The notes under the pieces are model-generated. The model saw only the letters and a list, made by a program, of their open reading frames with translations, was not told where the DNA came from and made no database searches. A stretch of 64,000 bases of DNA from Struthidea cinerea (taxonomy: Eukaryota; Chordata; Aves; Passeriformes; Corcoracidae): the NCBI GenBank assembly GCA_013397865.1, contig VZTI01001127.1, positions 522,480 to 586,479 on the forward strand, in the 5' to 3' direction. The position numbers and the translations under genes were made by a program. Within the stretch, counting starts at the first letter, position 1; every line of letters starts with the position of its first letter. Below are positions 24,039-32,943 of the stretch, one piece after another.

Positions 24039-25359
24039 CTTCAGCGCCTCCCCACACATCCTTAAAAAGAGGCTGCCGATCCACCACTTCTCGCTCCTCA
24101 TCCTCGCCCCATTCCCCCCGCTTTCCCTTCTTTTCCTGCCTCCCCCTCTCCCTCACTTCCCCCCCTCTCCTCCCTTTTCCCCTCCTCCCCTCCTCCTCCT
24201 TTTCACCCATACCTTTCCCTCATTCCCCTTTCTTTCTTTCTTTCCCCCCTCTTTCCTTTTTTTTTTTTGGAAAGGGAATGCCACCTAGCCACCGGGGAGT
24301 GCGCGCACCGGGGCGAACCTCGGACTGCTGCGTGCCCACCGGCTCGGAGGGCGCGTCCTCGCAGGTGTGAAAATCGAGTCGTAGCTCCTGGAGGGAAACA
24401 ACAACAGGGGATGCTCGTTAAAGCCACGTCCCATGGGGTCGCCTTCGCCGGCTGCCAGCCCGCCTCGGGCACCCCGTTACAGACATCCCTCCTGCCTCGG
24501 CGCCCCGTGTCTCCCGGTCGGGGCCTCGCAGGGTATGGATGGCTGTTGGAACCCGGCGGCGGCCGTGCGGGTCAGCCGGTGCTGGGCTGTGCTGGGCAGC
24601 TCCGGGCTGAGGTGCCCGAGCCAGCGGCAGGGCTGCTTTCCCCGAAAAACACTGCCTGGTCTTTGCGCTAAGGGCCGGCTGCGCGTGTGAACCCTCCGCG
24701 TAGCTTCTAAACCACTTATCACCTTTGCAACCGTGACAGCATCTTCAGCGTCGGTGAAGCATTATACAAGCCAGTTTCAGTCCTACAAGTCTGCAAGGCG
24801 CTGGGAAGGGTCGGGTAGCGCTCTGGCAGCGGCCACCCGGGCTCCTGCTCTCCGTCCCTGCCAGTCCCAGCTTCAGCGAAGCACATTTTAGGAAGGTCGC
24901 CGGAGGAGAGCTGGACATAACTTCAAGGTCCTGTTTCACAGCTACCGGTTTACTAAACTAGCCAACTCCCGGCTTGCTAACCGAGATTTTCAGAAAGTAG
25001 CTGCCGGTGGTCAAGGGTAAAAACGTGGAGGCAGTGCCGTCCCGACAGCTTCCCTCCGTTGCCACCAGAGAAAACACCAACCTCTTGTGTAAAGATTGTG
25101 TCTGGATCCAAAAGGTTTTGTAGATCCTCTTGTATCTTGCCGTGGTTACAGAGGCTGAAATTGTAGGTGGATCCCAGCGGTAAGAAGGCGATCTGAAGAA
25201 AGATGATCAAGCTACAAAGGACTGTGTAAGAAAAAGCCAAAGGTTAATTCTCCTGCACCGCTACGTGACCCGACAAGGCACGGAAGACAGCTGAAGAGAG
25301 GGATGCCCGTGCTTCAGAAGCACTAGAGAAACTGGTTGGTTACCCTTGTGATTATCCAT
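23715..25359 (-). CDS. TSLP: Candidate avian thymic stromal lymphopoietin (TSLP)
   Basis: TSLP is a secreted short-chain four-helix cytokine of the IL-7 group made by epithelium; it signals through the TSLP receptor (CRLF2) plus IL-7R alpha. Model: exon 1 25344-25359, exon 2 25082-25221, terminal exon from about 24038 (or 24023) to the stop at 23715; this gives 154-159 residues, against 159 in human. Exon 1 plus 2 give a hydrophobic signal peptide ending FLPLGS, then TYNFSLCNHGKIQ, close to mammalian TYNFSNCN/TYDFTNCD. The terminal exon shows AVCS, LECLL, RGC, QHCPGW, a Gly/Ser loop, PCDN and VWRSYNN, aligning with mammalian cysteines and with CPGY and LWRRFN. The mature part has six cysteines as in mammals, and one N-glycosylation sequon (NFS). 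It lies directly upstream of WDR36 on the same strand, the mammalian order. Uncertain: the acceptor of the terminal exon and whether a small exon lies between. No homology search was possible. Confidence 0.82.
24103..24275 (+). repeat. Polypyrimidine tract
   Basis: About 170 bases of almost pure C and T on the plus strand (purine on the minus), with blocks such as cccctcctcccctcctcctcc and ttctttctttc. It lies just upstream, on the gene strand, of the TSLP terminal exon. Such tracts can form triplex DNA and are hard to sequence. The minus-strand frames through it are open only because of composition. Confidence 0.9.
25082..25221 (-). CDS. TSLP: TSLP candidate exon 2 (signal peptide and helix A)
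   Basis: 140 nt after a clear acceptor (pyrimidine-rich ctttttcttacacag). It encodes a leader core LCSLIIFLQIAFLPLGS, then TYNFSLCNHGKIQEDL and an acidic helix end. TYNFSxCN is identical to rodent TSLP at the matching place, with the first framework cysteine. The donor chosen is GAG|GTTGGT (phase 0). A second possible donor, TCTG|GTGGCA about 16 bases further into the open frame, would add a VGVFSG tail like the human YMSG. Confidence 0.85.
25344..25359 (-). CDS. TSLP: TSLP candidate exon 1 (start codon)
   Basis: ATG at 25359-25357 in a strong Kozak setting (A at -3, G at +4), reading MDNHK and one base, then donor GGTAACC. Joining to exon 2 makes a valine codon and continues the signal peptide, putting a lysine ahead of the hydrophobic core. 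IL-7 also has a very short first coding exon. The exon 2 frame has a stop just upstream of its acceptor and no ATG, so a separate start exon is required; this is the nearest suitable one. Confidence 0.7.
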
Positions 25360-25412
25360 GATGTCTTTACACGTTGTTTTCCTCCTCCCGGGCTTCAGAT
25401 CGTTGCTGGCTT

Positions 25413-25420
25413 CATATATG
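25413..25420 (-). promoter_or_regulatory. TATA-like element of TSLP candidate
   Basis: The minus strand reads CATATATG about 55 bases upstream of the ATG at 25359, so a start site 25-30 bases downstream would leave a short 5' UTR of about 30 bases. A TATA-type promoter suits an inducible cytokine. The assignment is based on motif and spacing only. Confidence 0.4.
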
Positions 25421-26032
25421 TACCTGTACGCCTACGGAAATAAAGGTTTCCAATTCCATAACCGGGGCTCATTTGGACGTCTCTTGCACCTCTTTCCAGA
25501 ACTGTAAATAATTATTACTCAGTCATGAAGTTGTGTCACAGATTCGAAAATAAAACCGGGATAACGAATAGTAATGAAAGGCATCATCCAAACACAAACC
25601 AAAACAAAAGAAAACACAAAAGCTTTGCAACAGACAATCTTGCTTGAAGCAAATGTGAGTAGCCCTCTCCATAACCTCGTGGGGTGCAACTTCAGCGTGG
25701 ACTGTTGCAGTAGCAGTAACACCCGATTTTCTCCTGAAGGAGAGAAAAGTGCTTCGGGGCACCTGTAGACGGTGTGCCCGGGGGTGGGCGTGCATACCCT
25801 CCACACTGAGGTTGCGGGGACATCTCCAGTGCCTCATTTTGACACGCTAGCGCGGGAGCGGTGGAGCGTAGTGGTCCCCGTCTACAGTTATTTTTTTTTT
25901 CTCTCGAAGGTGTACGTTTTATCTTACAAACCACTTTCCTCGGGAGAGCCCCTTCGCTCGCTTAGGCTTCGGGCAGTGCAGGCGAGGAGCACCTGCTCGG
26001 CCATGGAGACAGCCCAGCTGACAGGGCAGTCG

Positions 26033-26222
26033 GCTGCACCGTGCCCTGGAGACCGGGATGCGGGGAACGTCGGGGGACAGGCTGCACCGTGCACTGGGGA
26101 CAGGGATGTGGGGACATTGGGGTACAGGCTGCCCCGGGCACAGGGTATCGGTATGAGGGGGAGTCGGGGGCCAGTTTGTCCCGGGCACTGGCGACCAGGG
26201 TGCCCGGGGTGCCGGACCGAAA
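26033..26222 (+). repeat. GC-rich minisatellite, about 47-bp unit, 4 copies
   Basis: The motif gctgcaccgtgc / gctgccccgggc / gtttgtcccgggc starts at 26033, 26081, 26128 and 26174, so the period is 46-48 bases. Copies have diverged. Long open frames across it on both strands are a result of GC content and periodicity, not genes. Confidence 0.8.
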
Positions 26223-26407
26223 GGAGGCATGGCCCCGCTCCCTCCCTCGCTCCTCGGCGCCCTTCTCCTGCCGGCACCGACGCCTCTGTCACGTTCGGCA
26301 CCAGCTGTTCCCTGATCCTGCTTAAGTGTATCACGGAAAGTGCCCCGGGAGCCTCTGCGGAAGCCCCGGCCGGGGGCGTGCTCGTTTTCGGGGAATGCTC
26401 CTCCGGC

Positions 26408-26416
26408 ATGAGTCAT
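26408..26416. promoter_or_regulatory. Perfect AP-1 palindrome
   Basis: ATGAGTCAT, an exact AP-1 (Fos/Jun) consensus, lies about 1.05 kb upstream of the TSLP candidate start in a GC-rich block. The human TSLP promoter is known to respond to AP-1 and NF-kB. Occupancy cannot be judged from sequence. Confidence 0.35.
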
Positions 26417-26704
26417 ATGAGGGAAACCCTGGAAGGTTGTCGCGGGACAACGCGCCTCACTGGCCCGCTTAGTCATCAGTGGGTGCCTGTCCGCTTGAGT
26501 GAGTTCCTGCCCTGCTCTCCTCTTGGATCTCTCCCTTTTCTCTTTGTTTCTTCTCGTCCTGCATCTTGCACCCCAGCGGGGAGCTGCCTCTCGCTCCTCC
26601 CGAGGCTCCGGGTGGGATGGCGATAGGCAGCCGCAGCGCCCGGGTCTCCGCTGAGAGCTCCCGGTCTCTGTTTCGAAGAGTGGCCACAGTCCTGTGACTC
26701 CGTG

Positions 26705-26748
26705 AATGTGCGTATGTGTCTGGTTTTGTGTGTGTGCATGTGTATACA
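26705..26748 (+). repeat. Imperfect (TG)n
   Basis: Short TG/TGCA-rich stretch (tgtgtgtgtgcatgtgtatac). Simple sequence. Confidence 0.6.
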
Positions 26749-26759
26749 CCTAATGCTAG

Positions 26760-29700
26760 GCATAACTAACGTTTCAAAATCGATGCCTTAATAGCTATTG
26801 CACTGATGGAGATGGATCTGCAAAGCGTCTGCAAAGCTGTACCGAGCTCGGTAGCCCTCGAGAGCACTTGAGCGGGTGCTTCCCTGCATTGCCCTCACAG
26901 TCTTGCCAAACAAATTCCAGTTTCCTAAAGGATGTCTTGTTCTCATATTCTAGAAGGGATTTTCTTAGCTTGCAAAGTCATGTGCTTTAGTCTTTCTCCA
27001 GAGATTTTTGTCTGAAGTTGTTAAAGGACTTCATGGAAGTTAATAAATTGATAAAAATCGGAATCTGTTAAATAGCTGTGTGTTTCTCTGCATAATCAGA
27101 GGTGCACCACAGCATAAAGGTCACCTTAGGTGAGTTTTACTGTGCACCAGGGAACCAGCATCATAACCAATGAAAAGCCTATTTGTGCCATGAATTCAAT
27201 GTGATACTAATCTAAGGTCCAGGAACATGTTATTTTTTACTTTTCATTGTTCATTTGCCTCTACTGAGCAGCACACAAACCCTTGTGAATAGCTAAATAA
27301 AGGCGTTTATTTGTCCCTACCAAACAGGACATAGTAAACTTGTGTGTAGATAAAGGGTACAATTACGTTTTAATGCAAATAGCAGTGGGTTGAAATTCTT
27401 TTCCATCACTGGTAATATGCACATGCTTTTACTTCTGAAGTTGTGTCTCCAAAGATAGTAGTAGAACAAAGTTGTAAAATACTGTGGCAATATACTCAGA
27501 TTAGTAAATGAAAAAAAAATCGTGATTTTTAAAGGAAGCAGAAATATATGTGGCTGTAAAAGACATCTTGGTGTTGAAAACATACTTGTAAGTAAGTTCA
27601 AATGAAAGTCTGTTAGGAAAAGGGAATTATCTTCTTCTTTAACCACTTTTTCATTTTGTATGGAAAATTTCTGTAAATAAATAGTACCTTTCAAAAACTT
27701 TGCTAATCTCTTAATTTCCATGCAGCAGTAACCTCAGAAATGTCAAATTATGGTGAATATGTGTTCGAGTTGTTTTCTATTTCAAATTCTTCATAGAGAA
27801 AAGTTCAATTACTGACATAAGTACCAGAGAGGCAGGGGGGGAAAAGAGGACATTAGAAAAATCTGTTCATTTTTATAACTATAGTAATTCAAAACTTTTA
27901 CTTGCTTCAACCAAGAGTGCTGCAGCCTCACTTCTGACAACAGCTTTCGACTCAAGCAGTTGGCCAAATTCGAGGGATTTGGAAGTGGTTTCCATTAAGA
28001 AGTATAAGTCACAAGAGGCATTTTTCTGATGTGTGTTTATACTTACAATACACCTACTTTCCTCCTTAATCCCTGTTTCCTGGTTGAATTGAAGACCTCA
28101 CATTTGTGGTGGTGCTTGAGCAATGGGAAGATGGGATTGAGAGATAGCTGTTGCTATTTTGCTGCAGGTCGAGATGGTATCTGTGGGTGGGACTGCTGCC
28201 AGCCCTCACCAGGAGAAGAAGAAAGACAACATGAATTCATTGACTTTGGTAGATATTTCTGATCAATATTATTATATTTATGTCATTATAATTTATTTTT
28301 TTCGTTTGTATTTGCTGAGCCAATTTTGACTCTTACATCTTGGTACATATAGCCAGAAGGCAAACCTTATGCTTCTTTTCTTTTTCGTAAACATGGGTAA
28401 CATATTCTTTCTGAAAACCTCTCACCACCGCAGAAATGCCATCATATCCACGACTCTTAACATATTTATACTTTGGATATATAGGCTTTGGAAATTTTTT
28501 AAATTCAGCACCCAACCAGCTAATCAAAAAGTGCCCTGCCTGTTGCAGCTTGGGTGTGTGAATGCCACCATCAAGAAATCTCAGCAAACATGAAGATGAT
28601 GTTAGAGATGACCTTCATGCACAGACTATGGGGACAAAAACTCAATGGCCTCACATTTTTTCATATGCTTTTGTTAAAACAATTTTATTTCAGAAAACTA
28701 TGTAAATCTTTTGAAGCATAATAATTTCCAATACAATGGAAATTCAGAGTGGTGCCGACAATTTTTTTCCACATTCCTATACGATGCTTGGAGCCTACTC
28801 TTCCTGATTGTGGACACACAAGACTGGCTGGCTGTCCATTAGGAGCTCACCTTCTTGAACACAAGCAGCAGGTGAATACTGGTGATGACTTCCACATGCC
28901 ACTTGGAAAAGGAGCACCTGAAGGTGGCTGGTGGCTGGCAATGAACAAAACAGCTCTAAGAGGGTCTAGCAGCTGTTGCCTTTGGTACACCTCAGCTTCC
29001 ACCAGAGATCAAAAGGCATGTCAGCAAAACACAGGAGCATGCCCACATTACTGGGTAAAAACCTAACCATTTTTATCTAATATGGCCATGGTACATGATG
29101 GTATTTATTTGGGTAGCTGCTCTCTAGACCATCAGCACATCTGCAGGACTTGGGCATGTGAGTCCTGAGGTGAACACAGGATACCTTTCTCAAAATCCTC
29201 CCCATGCTGGTGGCTTCTACATGGGCACGTGAAAACCCCCTAAGTTTGAACATCCAAGTTGTCTAAGTCCCACAACATCGACTGCGGACACACACTTTCT
29301 TGTAAAATCTTCATAATCACATTTTTGTCAGTACTATTTTTTTCTAGTATTAACTTCCTGTCTCTTTGGGAAATTGAAAACCCATCCAGGAGAGAAGTTT
29401 CCAGGAATCAGACTGATGGCCAACTTGCTCTGGCCGCACTCATGGGGGTTCCCATGTTCTTAGCTGAGTTCCTTTCCAACCAGGCTGACTAATCATAACA
29501 GTGGGGATCTGTTATTCTATGTGCAGATCAGTTGCTAGAAGGCACAAAATGCACATTACCAAGAAGAGTCGCAGTGATTCATGGCCAGAAGAAGCCTCCA
29601 AAGACTCATCACTCTTGTGGTTAATAATACTTGAGAGATTGTAGTCTGTGAGTTAAGCATACTTGTCCCTACTGTCCTACTCACTGCCGTTCCCTGTTCT

Positions 29701-31917
29701 CTTCTCATCTTCGTTTTATTTATCCAAGCATCTTCTGCCACCACATCTCCAATGTCACCCTCTGAGTCTTTTATCCTTCTATTCTTATCCAGTCCAAATA
29801 ATTTTCCAAGTCCATTATTAAATACTTATTTTTAAGCTTTTACCTTTCTTGGGTAGAGAAGTGTTTACCTGTCTTCAAACTCTTCCCTTACTTTCTCCCC
29901 CTCCTCATCTTTTGAAATCCCATGAGAAGTTATTTAAAAAATGTTAGTTGCATCTATTCTGGTTCACAAACCCTAAAGTATCAGAATTGTAACCATGTCA
30001 TAGTTTGGGGTATTTTTGGCTCATCTTATTTAAGGCTGTTCAGATATTTTAGTCTTGTGTGATCATAACTTACTAACATGTTTAACTGTCTTTGAACTGT
30101 ATCTTGCATTTCCTGAGTTAATGAATAGGCATTACAACAGTGCTGCCATTATTTTTATCCTTTTTCAGTAGTACTCCAATACAGCTCCAGCATTTTTTTC
30201 TCTCTAATTTAATATGCTTACACTGAAATTTATTGTTCTATGATTTGAATGTCCTACGCATTTAAGGATAAACTGAAAGGAGCATGTGCAAGTACTTTGA
30301 TCATGTCCACTGTGTAAAATCTGAGCAAAAGGATGCCTTCACTTCAAACTGGAAAAAGCTCTCAGCACTCTGCTGAAGTGTAATGAATTTTGCATTACAA
30401 TTGGGTATCCACTGACTGTCATTGCAACTGGGTATGCCGAACTTTTTAAGAAACTCTTCTTGAACGACTAAAGCAGGGTGAGGAAAGTCAACACTTAATT
30501 TTTCCTTCAGATCCTTGCTTTGAAGCCACCACATTTAGACAGGGAGGTCAAAGATTTTTCAGGTAGAAAAGATGAAGAAAAATCAGTTTCCTATATTTGA
30601 AATATTTCACCAAATGTGTGGGGTTTGTCTCATCCAAGAATTACTTCAGTAGAAATCCAGTTGAACTCTTGATGTGTTTTGTCAAGGGAGATACCCTGAG
30701 GCACCTACTCAGCAAGGTGAATTAAAAACTCTGAATTCTTGAGAAAGTCAGTCTCCATGTTATTGAAAGGAGTGAAACTGAAAGGACATCCTTACCTTGA
30801 TCAATCACAGGACCCACAACTTCTGGAGAAGTGGAAGAATGATATATATACAACTGGAGATGTTGATTGCTCAATAACATTTCACTTTTCAGATAAGCAA
30901 CTGATAATTTTTAAAAATCAACAAAGATCCTGTCCCTTCTCTATTTAGTCTTCTATGCACTTTGTTGCTTATTTTGACTGTGAGCAATGATGATTTTATA
31001 AAATGCTTCTGAACATTTCAGTTGCACACTGTTTAACAGGAATATAATTAGACTAATGCTGCTATAACTTTAACATTATCAATGTAATGACAGGGTAGGG
31101 AAAACCAAAAGATAAATTTGTAATTTTTTTCTCACAGGTGTTAGTAAAATAAGTAAATTATTTAATTGTGATGTGGCTGAATGAAAGGATAAGTTCTAAA
31201 TTAAATGTTACCAATACTGAGATGTCATATTTACTATGGTGAGCAACCTAACCTTAATATTGCAAACATCTTGCTACCAAACAGCTTCTTATCTTGCCAT
31301 TTCTGACTGAAGCTCACTGTTGACAAACTTGTGCCTTTGTGCTGTTTCAGTAAAAATTTGACATGAGTCTAGACAATACTGGAAGGTTTAGATAAAAATG
31401 GGATCAATTTGTTCTATTTCTGTATTTTTGTTAAAATAATTTTATTTCAGAAAATGATGCAAATGTTTTTCCTTTGAAGGGCTGCAGAAATAATCAGAAT
31501 TAAACTTCTTCATAATCGCCAGATCCATTTAATCTCAGCCAACTTTAATATGCCCTACAATTTATTAAAGGAATATGGCAGTTAGCTGTGTTTTGTCTCT
31601 CTCTACTCTGAAAAAGAGCAACATGCCAGAAATCTTCTGTATGTAAATAATGCTGAATTATATTTTGCCAAGAAAGTCTGCCAAGTAGAGGAAGACATAG
31701 ATGTACTGCAGCCCCAGGGAAAGCAAATGGAAATTCCTGGTAACTGGAACGAAGAGGATATCCAACTCTCACTGTACTCCTGATTTAAAGTATATTCGCT
31801 CAAAACTGCGATTCTCAATTCTGCTGCTCAGCTGTTGCATATCCCAGCAATACTCGCTCCCTACAGGAAACCTCTACCTAGAAGGTCTTTCCTAATAGCA
31901 TACCAAATAATTATAGT
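26760..31917. other. Intergenic, no supported gene
   Basis: AT-rich single-copy-looking DNA. Short frames at 28333-28587 and 30301-30534 (minus) look somewhat protein-like but match nothing I know. A 44-base block at 28669-28712 recurs with few changes at 31426-31469. Confidence 0.7.
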
Positions 31918-32870
31918 ATCAAAGAATGGCTTGGCTTGGAAGGGACCTTAAAAATCACCTGGTTTCAACCCCCCTGCCATGGACAGGCACACCTTCCACT
32001 AGACCAGGTTGCTCCAAGCCCCATCCAACCTGGTCTTGAACACTTCCAGGGATGGGGCATCCACTACTTCTCTGGGCAACCTGTGCCAGTGCCTCACAAG
32101 TCTCACAAAAAAGAATTTCTTCCTAATACCTGATCTAAACCTACGTTCTTTCAGTTTTAAGCTATTCCCCCTTGTCCTGTCACTCCATGCTCCTGTATGC
32201 TCTCCGTCCTTCTTATGGGGTCCCTTCAGGGGCTGGAAGGCCACAATTCAGTCCCCTCAAAGCCTTCTCTTCTCCAGGCTGAACAATCCCAATTCCCTCA
32301 GCCTTTCTTCATAGCAGAGCTGCTCCATCCCTCTGATCACCTTGGTGGCCTCCTCTGGACTCGCTCCAACAGCTCCATGTCCTTCCTGTGCTGGGACCCC
32401 AGAGCTGGAGGCAGCTCTGCAGGTGGGGGCTCCCCAGGGCGGGGCAGCTGCGCAGAACCCCCTCCCCCCCCTGCTGCCCACGGGGCTTTGGATGCAGCCC
32501 AGGACACACTTGGCTTTCTGGGCTGGGAGGGCCCACGGCCGGCTCATGTCCAGCTCTCACCCCCAGCACCCCCTGGTCCTTCTGGGCAGGGCTGCTCTCG
32601 ATCTGTTCATCCCCAGCCTGGGTTGGCACCAGGGGTTGTCCTGACCCAGGTGCAGCACCAGCACTTGGCCTTGCTCAACTTAATGAGATTCCCATAGGCT
32701 ACTTCTCGAGTTTCTTCTGGAGGGCATGCTGTCCTTCAGGAGTGTCAGTTGCTCTCTCAGCTTGGTGTCACCTGCAGATTTGCTGTGTGCACTGAATCCT
32801 TTAATCTGTGTCATTGGTAAAGATATTAAATAGCATCAGTCCCAAAAGGGGCCCCTAAAAGGCCCATCTC
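31918..32870 (-). mobile_element. CR1 LINE, long antisense copy
   Basis: On the plus strand it begins with the antisense 3' end (agaatggcttggcttggaag, tagaccaggttgctccaagc) and runs about 950 bases into ORF2. The minus strand reads KVIRGMEQLCYEERLRELGL then FSLEKRR, the ORF2 C-terminus. Closely similar to the copy at 46631-47235. Confidence 0.9.
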
Positions 32871-32943
32871 ATGGTCTTGGATTTGCATAATTGCAAATGA
32901 CTCATGGTCTTGGATTTGCATAATTGCAAATGACCCATGGTCT
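32868..32943 (+). repeat. 33-bp tandem duplication with inverted octamer motifs
   Basis: The unit catggtcttggatttgcata... is repeated with a period of 33 bases for 2.2 copies. Each full unit carries ATTTGCAT and, two bases later, TTGCAAAT, an octamer and a near-octamer facing each other. It lies at the inner border of the CR1 copy. Confidence 0.85.

Noticed and set aside
23764..24288. 174-codon plus-strand frame
   Set aside because: It is antisense to the TSLP terminal exon and then runs through the pyrimidine tract, giving Pro/Leu/Ser/Phe low-complexity sequence.
25772..26749. Long overlapping open frames on both strands (284 plus and 276 minus codons)
   Set aside because: They cover a GC-rich, minisatellite-containing block in which stop codons are rare; compositions are Arg/Pro/Gly-rich with no domain or conserved motif.
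32197..32795. Several plus-strand frames of 100-166 codons
   Set aside because: They are antisense to the CR1 ORF2 C-terminal region.
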